A DNA stretch of 58,954 nucleotides from Roseinatronobacter alkalisoli. GTDB lineage: Bacteria > Pseudomonadota > Alphaproteobacteria > Rhodobacterales > Rhodobacteraceae. Location: the NCBI RefSeq assembly GCF_028745735.1, contig NZ_JAQZSM010000024.1:1-58954 (forward strand), written 5' to 3'. The translations under genes and the position numbers were made by a program. Each line of letters begins with the position of its first letter. Position 1 is the stretch's first letter. A model generated the notes under the pieces. The model was not told the DNA's origin and did not search any database. It saw only the letters and a program-made list of their open reading frames with translations. Shown here piece after piece: positions 8,360 to 17,202 of this stretch.

Positions 8360-10640
8360 CCGCGACAAGCTGGCACTGGACAGGCTGGAACCGCCCGCAT
8401 TGCTGTTGCACCGCGCCCTCAGCCGGTTAACTGGTCTGGGCTGCGTCATGCAGACAGGCGCGCATCCCGATGATGAACAGAACGCGATGCTCGCCTGTCT
8501 GCGTTTTGAACATGGCGCACAGGTCGTGATCGCCTGTTCCACCCGTGGCGAAGGCGGTCAGAACGCGCTTGGGCCAGAACGCGGTGGGGCGCTGGGAGTA
8601 ATCCGCACTGCTGAAATGCATGCAGCCGCCGCAACCATAGATGCCGATGTTGCATGGCTCGGCTTCGGTCCGAATGACCCGGTCCATGATTTCGGCTTTT
8701 CGCGCGACGGGCAGGACACATTGGCGCGCTGGGGGAAGCAACTGATCATCGACCGGCTGGCCAGCGCTTATCGCGTCTGGCGTCCTGATGTAGTCATCCC
8801 GACATTTCTGGACGTCCCCGGCCAGCACGGCCATCACCGTGCAATGACCGAAGCGGCCGAGGCCGCGCTGACCCGCGCAACCGACCCGTCCTTCGATGAT
8901 GGCAACAGCCCATGGCAGGTTGCGCGCTATCTGCTGCCCGCGTGGTCGGGCGGCGGCGCTACTTATGATGACGAAACACCCCCGCCCCCGACCACGCACC
9001 GGGTACGCATAAGGGGCAACGATCCGGCCACAGGCGCCAGCTTTGCACGTATCGGGGAATGGTCGCGCGCGGCACATGCGTCGCAAGGGATGGGGCGGCT
9101 GGCAACCGCCGGAACCGAATGGCCCCTGCACCTGAAGGCGGGTCCGGACGGGGCTGAAATCCTGTCCGACCTGCCCCGGCGGCTTTGCGATATTGACGGG
9201 CTGCCCCGCGATTGCGCACAGGCTGTCGATCACGCGGTTGAACGCGCGCTGGCCGCATGGCCGGATAGTGCGGCGGTGCTGGCGGCATTGGAAACCATGC
9301 TCGCGCCGCTGGCTGTGGCCTTCGACCATTGCCCGCCTGAACATCAACACCGCCTGAACAGGTTCCGCGACAATCTGCACAGTGCCATTCTGGCCGCCGC
9401 CTGCCCCGGTCTGCGTGTCTGGTCAGACTCCGCATTGTTGACACCCGGAACGCATACCGCACTGAAAACTGATGCGGCACACGGCGCGGAAAGGGTTGTG
9501 CTCCACGCTGAATTCGGCGCAGGACTGCGGTTCGCTGATGGTCGCGTCGATATCGCATCAGACGCGCAACCCGATAATGTATGGACCGCGCATTGGTTTG
9601 CCCGTGGCGGAAACGGTCACCATATGCGCGCGGAACTGGACCTGTCGGGCCATCGCATAAGCGCCCCGGTGGACATCTGCCCGCCGCTTCGGATCATCCC
9701 CCACGGCCTACCACAGACCAGCCCCGACGCGATGCTGCTGATCAATACCAGCCGCGCCAGCCTGCACCCCGATGCCGCCGCGCAGATCCAGCTGCCCCCC
9801 GGGTGGCGCATAGACGCATCGGACAATGCAGCGCCACTGCTGGTGGCACCGGATGATGTGGCGGAAACGCCGGTAACCCTTGCCCTGCAGATGGGGCAGG
9901 AACCGGGCTACCATATGACCCCCATCACCATGCAGCAACTGCCGCCAATGGCCCATGTCGTGCCTGCGGCGATCCGCGTGCTTCCGCTTCGCCTGACACT
10001 GCCCGCAGGCGCGAAGATCGGGCATATCGACGGGGGTGCAGACCGGACAGCGCTGTGGCTGCATCGTATGGGCTTGCCCGTCACAACGCTGGCGCCTGCG
10101 ATGCTGGACAAGGCATTGCCGGAACTGACAACCGTTACTGTGGGCACTCTCGCATTCGGCACGCGCCCCGAATGGCGTGCCTGTCTGGCGCGGCTGCATG
10201 GCTGGGTGCGCGCGGGGGGCCATCTGGTCACGTTCTACCACCGGCCCACGGATAACTGGGATCCCGGCCATACACCGCCCCTGCCACTGACCATCGGCAG
10301 CCCCTCGCTGCGCTGGCGCACCACCGACCCCGCCGCCCCCATCACGGTGCTGGCACCTGATCATCCGCTTCTGAACGCGCCCAACCGGATTACCGCGCAG
10401 GACTGGTCCGGCTGGCACAAGGAACGCGGCCTGTATTTCGCCAGCGACTGGGATCCTGCCTATTGCCCGGTAGTTGAAACCGGCGATGTGACCGCGCCGG
10501 GCCTGCGGGGGGCGCTGCTTTCTGCCCGCGTTGGCAAAGGACGCCATACGCATTGCGCCTTCGTGCTGCATCATCAGATGGACTGCCTGGTGCCGGGGGC
10601 CTTTCGCCTGATGGCAAATCTGGTCGCCCCTGCCGCATGA
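8352..10640 (+). CDS. Large PIG-L/LmbE-type deacetylase
   Basis: A 762-residue protein. The N-terminal PIG-L zinc deacetylase domain has Ala-His-Pro-Asp-Asp-Glu at 37-42 and the second metal block Gly-Gln-His-Gly-His-His at 157-162. These enzymes remove N-acetyl groups from amino sugars or sugar conjugates. The rest (about 250-762) is a long extension with beta-rich segments and, from about 560, a stretch resembling the glutamine-amidotransferase-like fold. No signal peptide is visible, so it is cytoplasmic. ATG 8352 overlaps the ROK stop by 8 bases. Linkage to ROK and a sugar importer suggests it deacetylates the imported compound. Confidence 0.85.
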   Translation: MNDRDKLALDRLEPPALLLHRALSRLTGLGCVMQTGAHPDDEQNAMLACLRFEHGAQVVIACSTRGEGGQNALGPERGGALGVIRTAEMHAAAATIDADVAWLGFGPNDPVHDFGFSRDGQDTLARWGKQLIIDRLASAYRVWRPDVVIPTFLDVPGQHGHHRAMTEAAEAALTRATDPSFDDGNSPWQVARYLLPAWSGGGATYDDETPPPPTTHRVRIRGNDPATGASFARIGEWSRAAHASQGMGRLATAGTEWPLHLKAGPDGAEILSDLPRRLCDIDGLPRDCAQAVDHAVERALAAWPDSAAVLAALETMLAPLAVAFDHCPPEHQHRLNRFRDNLHSAILAAACPGLRVWSDSALLTPGTHTALKTDAAHGAERVVLHAEFGAGLRFADGRVDIASDAQPDNVWTAHWFARGGNGHHMRAELDLSGHRISAPVDICPPLRIIPHGLPQTSPDAMLLINTSRASLHPDAAAQIQLPPGWRIDASDNAAPLLVAPDDVAETPVTLALQMGQEPGYHMTPITMQQLPPMAHVVPAAIRVLPLRLTLPAGAKIGHIDGGADRTALWLHRMGLPVTTLAPAMLDKALPELTTVTVGTLAFGTRPEWRACLARLHGWVRAGGHLVTFYHRPTDNWDPGHTPPLPLTIGSPSLRWRTTDPAAPITVLAPDHPLLNAPNRITAQDWSGWHKERGLYFASDWDPAYCPVVETGDVTAPGLRGALLSARVGKGRHTHCAFVLHHQMDCLVPGAFRLMANLVAPAA

Positions 10641-11515
10641 CCGCTACCCCCCCTGCCCCACAGCAGACCGGTTACGCGGGCATTCTGTGGTTGCTGGCGG
10701 ATATGAGCCTGATTTCAATGATGGGGGCGCTGGTCAAATGGCAAGGGGGCACCTATTCCGCCCCCCAGTTGGTATTTCTGCGCGCCGTGGCAGGCGCGCT
10801 GATCATTGCGCCGATGATCTGGACTCACCGCGCTGAAATCCTGTCTCTGCCGGTGATCCGCAGCAACATGATGCGGGTTGCGTGTAACGGCTTGGCGCTG
10901 GCATGCAGTTTCGCAGCGCTGGCAAGCCTGCCATTGGCCGTGGTCAGTGCATCGAACTATGCGCGCCCCATCGTCCTGCTGGCGCTTGCCGCACTGTTGC
11001 TGAACGAACGCATTCCAGCGCGACGCTGGTGGTCCAGCCTGCTTGCGCTATGCGGGGTCGCACTGGTGATTGGTCCGGCCGCAACAGCGCCAGGCGCCCC
11101 GCTGCCGTTGTCGGGACTGGCCGCCGCCGGTGGGGCGATAATATTCGGCGTGTTGGCCGTTATCCTGATGCGGCAGCTGGTGGATCAGGCATTGGGCACA
11201 TTGATGGTTTTCTACACATTGGGACTAGGCGTGATATTCGCAGTGCCCGCCGCGCTGTTGTGGCAGCCTGTACGCCCTGCCGACTGGCCGGTCCTGATCC
11301 TGATCGGGGCGTTGGCCCAACTGGGGCAGCTGTGCTTTCTGCGGGCGCATCGTCTGGCGCAGGCAAACCAACTGGCCCCCTGGGGGTATATTTCTGTGAT
11401 ATTCGCAACCATGATCGGGATTCTTGTTTTTGATGAAATCCCGACAGCGCTGCAAGTTCTGGGCCTGACGATTGTGCTGGCCTCTGTGCTGGTTGCGCAG
11501 CGCAGGCAGGAATGA
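10637..11515 (+). CDS. EamA/DMT-family transporter
   Basis: A 292-residue integral membrane protein with about ten hydrophobic segments arranged as two EamA repeats, as in drug/metabolite exporters. The start ATG at 10637 overlaps the stop of the deacetylase gene (ATGA); an upstream in-frame start would lie deep inside that gene and is rejected. It ends the ROK-deacetylase operon. It may export a product or by-product, but the DMT family is too broad to name a substrate. Confidence 0.88.
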   Translation: MTATPPAPQQTGYAGILWLLADMSLISMMGALVKWQGGTYSAPQLVFLRAVAGALIIAPMIWTHRAEILSLPVIRSNMMRVACNGLALACSFAALASLPLAVVSASNYARPIVLLALAALLLNERIPARRWWSSLLALCGVALVIGPAATAPGAPLPLSGLAAAGGAIIFGVLAVILMRQLVDQALGTLMVFYTLGLGVIFAVPAALLWQPVRPADWPVLILIGALAQLGQLCFLRAHRLAQANQLAPWGYISVIFATMIGILVFDEIPTALQVLGLTIVLASVLVAQRRQE

Positions 11516-11536
11516 CACGGTATCCCCGAACCTGTA

Positions 11537-11568
11537 CCCCGGCGCCCTGTCCGGCACAGGCGCCGGGG
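11537..11568. terminator. Hairpin between convergent genes
   Basis: A perfect 10-base-pair stem (CCCCGGCGCC with GGCGCCGGGG) and a 12-base loop lies in the 74-base gap between the EamA gene and the sialidase-like gene, which converge. No long T-run follows on either strand. It is probably a shared terminator or mRNA 3'-end structure. Confidence 0.6.
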
Positions 11569-11589
11569 CATAAATACGCACGCCCTGCG

Positions 11590-12774
11590 TTATTGCGCCG
11601 GGGCGGACAGCGCATCCAGCGGAACGCGGGTAAGTTCGGCATCTTCTTTATTTGTGCCATAGCTTACATAAAGATAGCCATTCCAGACCACTGATTTGGG
11701 GTAGGAATAGCTGGGGCGTTTATACTGCCCCTCAAAGCGCAATGGTTGCATGTCGCTGGCGGAGCGCAGCAAGAACGCACGATCAAAGCGATAGCCATCG
11801 TCGCTCAGAACCACGGCCAATGGCATGCGCGCCTTGTTCGGGTGCGGGTTGCCAACCATGAAGGCCGTCCCGTCAGGAAGGTTGCCAGCGCTTTGCTTGG
11901 TGCGGGCATCGGGCATGTTCGTCAGGACAGGGTTGGTCCAGTTTTCACCTGCATCGGTGCTCATGGCAGCTATTTTATAGAACGAATTTCCCTGATCGCG
12001 GAAAATGGCAATCAGCGCACCATCCTGACGGACATAGGAACTGGGTTCCAGTTCGCGGCTGATATCGGGGTTGCCGGTGGGCAGATTCGCCACTTCACCC
12101 CGGACCCACCCCGAGATACCAAGCGGGTCATCCGTGTAGATTGGCGTGGCGATCAGCCCTGGCTGGAAATGCGCGAAGCTGACGATGCGCCCTGTCTCCA
12201 GTGCGCGCGGGTCTTGCTCAAAAATACCGTTCAGCGGGCTGCCATCGGCCATGGTAACCGGCGCTGGCTGTGACCAGTTTTCGCCATCGGTACTGACCAC
12301 ATATTCCACATGGCCACCACGCGGTGACACATCTTCCGGCCAGACGTTGAAATAAGCCACCAGCGTTTCGCCATCGGTCCACCAGCCCCCCGAAGATTTG
12401 TAACCCGCATCCCACGGAGCGGTCATCTGCATTGGTTCCGACCAGGCGCTGCCGTTTTCGCTGACAGCATAGACCACGGTGGTATCAGGGCCGTCCTCGT
12501 CACGCGCGGAGCTTTGCCACTGGGCATATAGCCTGTCCTTGAATGGCATAAGAACCACGCCATGCGCGAATTGCTGGCCACCTTCTTCAGGTGCGAAAAT
12601 GGTGATCGTTTCGGTTCCTTCGGCCAGTTCAAGGCCCAAGGTGTCGGTATTGGTGAAGTCGAGTATTTCGCCTGCCATCTCGAACGGAATATTTGTCGGG
12701 TGCGCGTCGGCACTGGCCGCGCTGCCGGCCATGATTGCACCGGCGAAGGCCAGTGAAATGTGGTGTCTGGACAT
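11590..12774 (-). CDS. Secreted sialidase-like BNR-repeat protein
   Basis: A 394-residue protein with a Sec signal peptide ending at Ala-Asp-Ala near residue 24, so it is exported. Four Asp-box/BNR-like blocks (Ser-x-[Asp/Asn]-x-Gly-x-x-[Trp/Phe]) start near 105, 161, 272 and 324, marking a beta-propeller like exo-alpha-sialidases (BNR_2). The Arg-Pro-Ser-Tyr-Ser-Tyr-Pro segment near 353-359 also fits this class. No clear N-terminal Arg-Ile-Pro motif is seen, so true sialic-acid hydrolysis is uncertain; another glycosidase or a sugar-binding role is possible. AAGGAGG precedes the ATG. It may supply glycan products to the ABC system at 13045-18947. Confidence 0.75.
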   Translation of the reverse strand: MSRHHISLAFAGAIMAGSAASADAHPTNIPFEMAGEILDFTNTDTLGLELAEGTETITIFAPEEGGQQFAHGVVLMPFKDRLYAQWQSSARDEDGPDTTVVYAVSENGSAWSEPMQMTAPWDAGYKSSGGWWTDGETLVAYFNVWPEDVSPRGGHVEYVVSTDGENWSQPAPVTMADGSPLNGIFEQDPRALETGRIVSFAHFQPGLIATPIYTDDPLGISGWVRGEVANLPTGNPDISRELEPSSYVRQDGALIAIFRDQGNSFYKIAAMSTDAGENWTNPVLTNMPDARTKQSAGNLPDGTAFMVGNPHPNKARMPLAVVLSDDGYRFDRAFLLRSASDMQPLRFEGQYKRPSYSYPKSVVWNGYLYVSYGTNKEDAELTRVPLDALSAPAQ

Positions 12775-12879
12775 GCCAGAATCCTCCTTGATTGTTTCAC
12801 AACAAGAGAGGCGCGCGCTGTCCGGCCTGATAGCAAGCGCGACATGCTGCCTCCTCCCCCTAGGGGAAGTTATCCAAGT

Positions 12880-12918
12880 ATGATAAGAGATTCAATAACT
12901 GATACAATCAATTATCAT
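12880..12918. promoter_or_regulatory. AT-rich inverted repeat upstream of sialidase-like gene
   Basis: Within the 270-base gap 12775-13044, ATGATAA at 12880-12886 is mirrored by TTATCAT at 12912-12918, with an AT-rich centre. It lies about 105-145 bases upstream of the sialidase-like start. Its GATAA/TTATC elements resemble those of the operator cluster at 14195-14230, so the same GntR protein might act here. This is weak, pattern-based evidence. Confidence 0.3.
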
Positions 12919-12998
12919 AAGATGACAGTCGTTGCGCCGAAACCCGCCGGTTCCGGCCATAACCACCTGTAAACGTAGAATTTCAGGTTGCCTTATCA

Positions 12999-13016
12999 GC
13001 GGAATGACAATTCCGC
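12999..13016 (-). terminator. Hairpin downstream of ABC ATPase gene
   Basis: GCGGAAT and ATTCCGC form a perfect 7-base-pair stem with a 4-base loop, 29 bases beyond the stop of the minus-strand ATPase gene at 13045. No T-run follows. It is a possible 3'-end structure separating that gene from the sialidase-like gene. Confidence 0.35.
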
Positions 13017-13044
13017 CCAAGGTAGTGAAAAGTCTGCGCCGTCG

Positions 13045-14157
13045 TCACGAAACCGCGTGGGTCGCGCGTGTTGCATGCTGTTGAGCTACGGACAGGCGCT
13101 TGCCGCTTTCGCCATCAAAGTAATGCAGATTGGCGGGATCGTAGGACAGGTGGATTGGCTGGTCGCGCCGTAACGGAATGTCCGGTGCCAGACGGGCCGA
13201 CATTTCGTGGTCCGCAAAACGGCAGATGGCCATCGTGTCGGAACCCAGGGGTTCAAACACCTCTACCACCGGCTGGATCTTGCCGGTCCCGGCCTCTGCC
13301 CAGATCAGATGTTCAGGGCGGATGCCGATATCGATCCGCGCGCCATCCTGCGCGGGTATCTCGCCTATTTCCACCGCTTCATCACCGACCCGCAGACAAG
13401 GTGTATCGCCAATGCGATCAATCACACCTGACAGCACATTCATCTTGGGTGATCCGATGAATTCGCCCACGAAACGGCAATTCGGCTGGTTATACAGCTC
13501 CATCGGCGGGCCTTCCTGCACGATATGGCCGCCCTGCAGAACAACCACACGGTCGGCCAGGGTCATCGCTTCGGTCTGGTCATGGGTGACATAGACAGTG
13601 GTGGTGCCCAACATGGCATGCAGGCGTTTGATCTGCGTGCGCATTTCGACCCGCAGCTTGGCATCAAGGTTGCTGAGCGGTTCATCAAACAGAAACACCG
13701 AGGGTTCGCGCACGATGGCCCGGCCCATGGCGACGCGCTGTCGCTGGCCACCCGACAACTGGCCCGGCTTGCGGTCCAGATAATCACCAATCTGCAGAAT
13801 GCGCGCGGCGTTTTCAACTTTGGGCGCGATATCAATGGCCTTCCAGCCGCGCATCTTCAGCCCGAAACCGATATTCTCACGGATCGACATATGCGGATAC
13901 AGCGCATAATCCTGAAACACCATCGCCACATCGCGCCCGCGTGGTTCCACCTCGTTGACCACCCGCCCACCAATCCGCAATGTCCCGCCCGAGATTTCCT
14001 CGAGTCCTGCAATCATCCGCAGCATGGTGGATTTCCCACATCCCGAAGGGCCGACAAAGGCGACAAATTCGCCATCATTCACCGAAAGGTCCACGCCATG
14101 GATCGCACGGACCCCGCCATAATCCTTCACGATATTTCTAAGGCTGATGTCGGCCAT
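13045..14157 (-). CDS. Sugar ABC transporter ATP-binding protein (UgpC-like)
   Basis: A 370-residue UgpC/MalK-type ATPase. Walker A (GPSGCGKST) is near 36-44, LSGGQ near 134-138, Walker B FLFDEP follows at about 155-160, and a C-terminal OB-type regulatory domain extends to the end. ATG 14157 was chosen over an in-frame start further upstream because GGGAGA lies about 8 bases before it and the upstream extension would run through the operator region. It is divergent from the GntR operon that carries its likely partners: the binding protein (15912-17126) and two permeases (17203-18947). Confidence 0.93.
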   Translation of the reverse strand: MADISLRNIVKDYGGVRAIHGVDLSVNDGEFVAFVGPSGCGKSTMLRMIAGLEEISGGTLRIGGRVVNEVEPRGRDVAMVFQDYALYPHMSIRENIGFGLKMRGWKAIDIAPKVENAARILQIGDYLDRKPGQLSGGQRQRVAMGRAIVREPSVFLFDEPLSNLDAKLRVEMRTQIKRLHAMLGTTTVYVTHDQTEAMTLADRVVVLQGGHIVQEGPPMELYNQPNCRFVGEFIGSPKMNVLSGVIDRIGDTPCLRVGDEAVEIGEIPAQDGARIDIGIRPEHLIWAEAGTGKIQPVVEVFEPLGSDTMAICRFADHEMSARLAPDIPLRRDQPIHLSYDPANLHYFDGESGKRLSVAQQHATRATHAVS

Positions 14158-14194
14158 GGTGCATGTCTCCCGTGCAGCACAAAAAGGGGCTTGC

Positions 14195-14230
14195 ATTATC
14201 GATAATATAACGATTATCGTTATTGATAAT
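14195..14230. promoter_or_regulatory. Operator cluster for divergent GntR/ABC promoters
   Basis: The 119-base gap 14158-14276 contains, back to back, ATTATCGATAAT (14195-14206, perfect palindrome), AACGATTATCGTT (14209-14221, palindrome around one central base) and ATTGATAAT (14222-14230). It is strongly AT-rich inside GC-rich DNA. The centre is about 45-75 bases from each start codon, the right place for the GntR protein encoded at 14277 to control both directions. Binding is inferred. Confidence 0.6.
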
Positions 14231-14276
14231 ATAAGGCAAGCCCAAAGCAGGCCCAAATCAAAGGAGCGGCGAAGAC

Positions 14277-14975
14277 ATGGCCGTTGAAAGTTTCAATACC
14301 CCCTCGGTGACGGAACTGGTTCCGCGACAATCAAGCAGACGCAGCCATGCTCTGTTCGTAGCGCTGCAGAAGGAAATCGTTCTGGGGGTGCTGCCCCCCG
14401 AACAGGCCCTGACCGAACTTGACCTTGCGCAAAGGTTCCGGTGCAGTCAGGGCACGGTGCGCGAAGCGCTGATGCAACTGAATGAAGAAGGGCTGGTGAA
14501 GCGGATGCCCAACCGGGGCACCCATGTGGCCCCTTGCCATGCCGACGATGCCCGCGCATTGCTGTCGTTGCGCCGCGCCGTGGAATGCGACCATCTGGAC
14601 CGGGTGGTTGCGCGGGCAGATGACCGTCTTCGCGCCGATCTGGGCGATCTTCTGAACGCGATGCGCAATGCCGCGCGGGACGGCGACGAATACCTGCTGT
14701 CGGTATATGACCGGGCCTTTCACGCACGGTTGTTTGATGCCGCCGACCTGCCATTGGTGGCGCCGATCCTGACACGCTGCCTGATCCATAACCACCGGTT
14801 CAAGATTCTGAATTCGCGGCCCAACCGCGCCTTGGAGGAAACGGCAGAACGGCACGTGCCGATTCTGGCCGCGCTGGATGCGCGGGATGTGGCGAAACTG
14901 CGCAATCTGCTGGCGCACCATATCGCAACCATCGTGGATTTCGGCCCCGACCTGACCGGCGATGCGGCACCATGA
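14277..14975 (+). CDS. GntR-family regulator (FadR/FCD subfamily)
   Basis: A 232-residue regulator. The N-terminal winged helix-turn-helix spans about 22-90 and includes the typical Gly-Thr-Val-Arg-Glu-Ala block. The all-helical FCD ligand domain follows, with the Asp-x-x-x-His pair near 142-146 and later histidines that would bind a metal and an acidic ligand. AAGGAG lies 10 bases before the ATG. It shares a divergent promoter with the ABC ATPase and overlaps the esterase gene by ATGA. FCD proteins usually respond to organic acids or sugar acids, which hints at an acidic sugar. Confidence 0.9.
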   Translation: MAVESFNTPSVTELVPRQSSRRSHALFVALQKEIVLGVLPPEQALTELDLAQRFRCSQGTVREALMQLNEEGLVKRMPNRGTHVAPCHADDARALLSLRRAVECDHLDRVVARADDRLRADLGDLLNAMRNAARDGDEYLLSVYDRAFHARLFDAADLPLVAPILTRCLIHNHRFKILNSRPNRALEETAERHVPILAALDARDVAKLRNLLAHHIATIVDFGPDLTGDAAP

Positions 14976-15883
14976 ACACCCCGTCCGACACCATGCGCGC
15001 TGTGCTGAACCGTCTGGCCATGGAAGACAGTGAACTGGCCGACCCGACCACGCTGGAGCCACAGCAGGGCCGGACACTTGCCGCACTGACAAACCTGCGC
15101 TGGAACGAAGACCTGCCCGTCATGGCCGATGCGCGCGTTGTAATGCATGCCGGCAGTATTCCCGCACGCTGGGTGGTTCCGCCGAATGACAACGGGCGCG
15201 ACGCTATCTTGCATGTCCATGGCGGTGGCTGGGCCTTCTGTTCGCCGACCACCCATGAAGGGGCAGCGCGGCGGCTGGCGCTGGCTTGTGGCTGTCCGGT
15301 GCTGACATTTGATTACCGCAAGGCCCCGGAACACCCCTGGCCCGCCGGGCTGGACGATGTGGCGGAAGCCTGGCATGCCCGCGACCCGGCGCGCCGCTGG
15401 TCACTGGCCGGCGACAGCGCAGGGGCGAATCTGGCACTCTGCGCAATGCTGCGGCTGATCGCCGAAGGGGCCGTGCTGCCAGCGCAGGCATTGTTGTTTT
15501 ATGGTGTCTATGGCGCGGATTTCGAAACTGAATCCTATGTGGCGAATGCTGCCGGGCCGGGACTGACGCGCGCCAAGATGCAGCGCTACTGGGACTGGTA
15601 CGCGCCGCAGGAACTGCGCAGCACGCCGGAGGTGGCGCCGTTGCTGGCCGATGACGCGGCGCTTGCCGCATTGCCGCCGCTATATCTGAACGCCGCCATG
15701 CTTGATCCGCTTTTTTCCGACAGCGCACAACTGGTGGCGCGGTTGCGCGCCCTTGGGCGGGATGACCCGTTCGACCGGATTGACGGGGTGGTGCACGGAT
15801 TCATGCAGATGGGCCTTGTCCTGCCCGAAGCGCGCGAGGCTTTCGCGCGGGCAGGCAAGGTTTTTCGTAGGAGGAGCGCCTGA
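14972..15883 (+). CDS. Alpha/beta hydrolase (HSL-type esterase)
   Basis: A 303-residue carboxylesterase of the hormone-sensitive-lipase group. The oxyanion-hole motif HGGGW is at 83-87 and the nucleophile motif GDSAG at 147-151 (Ser149). An Asp in Leu-Asp-Pro-Leu and a His in Val-Val-His-Gly-Phe near 265-268 complete the triad. No signal peptide is seen, so it acts in the cytoplasm. Its start overlaps the GntR stop (ATGA). In this operon it may remove acyl groups, such as O-acetyl, from the imported sugar. The substrate is not known. Confidence 0.88.
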   Translation: MNTPSDTMRAVLNRLAMEDSELADPTTLEPQQGRTLAALTNLRWNEDLPVMADARVVMHAGSIPARWVVPPNDNGRDAILHVHGGGWAFCSPTTHEGAARRLALACGCPVLTFDYRKAPEHPWPAGLDDVAEAWHARDPARRWSLAGDSAGANLALCAMLRLIAEGAVLPAQALLFYGVYGADFETESYVANAAGPGLTRAKMQRYWDWYAPQELRSTPEVAPLLADDAALAALPPLYLNAAMLDPLFSDSAQLVARLRALGRDDPFDRIDGVVHGFMQMGLVLPEAREAFARAGKVFRRRSA

Positions 15884-15911
15884 CAAGGGCGACAACAAGG
15901 GAGGAAAGACA

Positions 15912-17126
15912 ATGACTTTCAAGAAAACACTGGGGCTTGCCTCAGTTCTGGCACTTACGGCCGGGTTGGCCCATGCGGACAGCACTGTGCGGTTCTGGTA
16001 TCATTTCGACAATGCCGACAATCCGATGGATGATCTGGTCGCAGCATTCGAAGAGGCCAATCCCGGCATCAAGGTAGAAGCCGAGAATATCCCCTGGAAC
16101 AGCTATTACGACCAGCTTTATACCGCAATCATCGGTGGCAGCGCGCCTGATGCGGCAATGGTGAAAATGTTTGCCCAGCCCCGTCTGGTGGAAATGGGTG
16201 CGCTGGAACCCATTGGCGAACGGGTCGACGCATGGGACGGCAAGGACGGGCTTCAGGACAATCTGCTGGAACTGACCCGCGCGGCGGACGGGCAAACCTA
16301 TTATCTGCCGGTTCAGTATGTGGTGTTGTACCTGTATTACCGCCCCGACATGTTCGAGGAACTGGGCCTTGCCGTGCCGCAGACCTGCGATGACTTCCGC
16401 GAGGCGGCGCGCGCGCTGACCCGCGACACCAATGGCGACGGGCAGATCAATGTCTATGGCTTCGGGTTCCGTGGTGCCGGTGGCGGGCATGACCACTGGG
16501 GCAGTTTCACCCTTGGCCGAGAGGGCGTCAGCCTGACAGAGGGTCTGACATCAGAAGCCGGAATCGCCGGAACACAGTTCGTGGCAGATTTGTTCCGCGA
16601 AGACGGCGTGTTCCCCCCCTCCACCCCGAATGACGGGTTCCAGGAAATCATCGGCACCTTCAAGGCAGGGCGCACGGCAATGACCATCCACCATATCGGT
16701 TCGGCAAATGGCATGGTAGAGGCGTTGGGCGATAACGTGTCGGCGACCGTGGTGCCGGAATGTGGCGGTGGCCGCTGGACAGCCTTTGGCGATGAAAGCA
16801 CCGCCATTCTGTCCAGCGCCGAAGACAAGGAAGCGGCGTGGAAGTGGATTTCCTTCCTGTCCTCCGCCGGGAATAACGCGCTGTTCAACGAAGCAACCGG
16901 GCAATTGCCGGTGGTCAAGGCAGACACTGAAACATGGTCGCTGCATCCCCAGCGCTTCGTGCAGGCGACGGTCGACTCTCTGCCCTTTGCCGAACTGCTG
17001 CCCAATGTGCCCGAAACGTCTGATTTCGTGAACACGGTCTGGGCCACGGCAATGCAGCGGGTTCTGATCGGCGACATAACTGCTGAACAGATGAATGCCC
17101 AGATAGCCGATCTGTATTCAAACTGA
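15912..17126 (+). CDS. Extracellular sugar-binding protein of ABC transporter (family 1)
   Basis: A 404-residue periplasmic binding protein. The signal peptide starts MTFKKTLG and cleaves near Ala-His-Ala-Asp at about 21-22. The mature protein has the family 1 features: an aromatic-rich first strand with Phe-Trp-Tyr-His and a Gly-Gly-Ser-Ala-Pro-Asp block near 75. ATG 15912 was chosen because GGAGGAAAG precedes it and the signal peptide begins there; an upstream in-frame extension would lie inside the esterase gene. Partners are the two downstream permeases and the divergent ATPase. Confidence 0.93.
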   Translation: MTFKKTLGLASVLALTAGLAHADSTVRFWYHFDNADNPMDDLVAAFEEANPGIKVEAENIPWNSYYDQLYTAIIGGSAPDAAMVKMFAQPRLVEMGALEPIGERVDAWDGKDGLQDNLLELTRAADGQTYYLPVQYVVLYLYYRPDMFEELGLAVPQTCDDFREAARALTRDTNGDGQINVYGFGFRGAGGGHDHWGSFTLGREGVSLTEGLTSEAGIAGTQFVADLFREDGVFPPSTPNDGFQEIIGTFKAGRTAMTIHHIGSANGMVEALGDNVSATVVPECGGGRWTAFGDESTAILSSAEDKEAAWKWISFLSSAGNNALFNEATGQLPVVKADTETWSLHPQRFVQATVDSLPFAELLPNVPETSDFVNTVWATAMQRVLIGDITAEQMNAQIADLYSN

Positions 17127-17142
17127 TCGCATGTTGATCTGG

Positions 17143-17165
17143 CGGGGTGCCCCTTTGGCGCCCCG
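17143..17165 (+). terminator. Intercistronic hairpin after binding-protein gene
   Basis: CGGGGTGCC pairs with GGCGCCCCG (one G-U pair in RNA) around a 5-base loop in the 76-base gap before the first permease. Such structures after binding-protein genes typically stabilise the upstream message or partly terminate transcription, raising binding protein over permease. Confidence 0.6.
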
Positions 17166-17202
17166 TCATTCCCTTGCGGCGCGACTTTCCGAGAGAGTGT
17201 AA

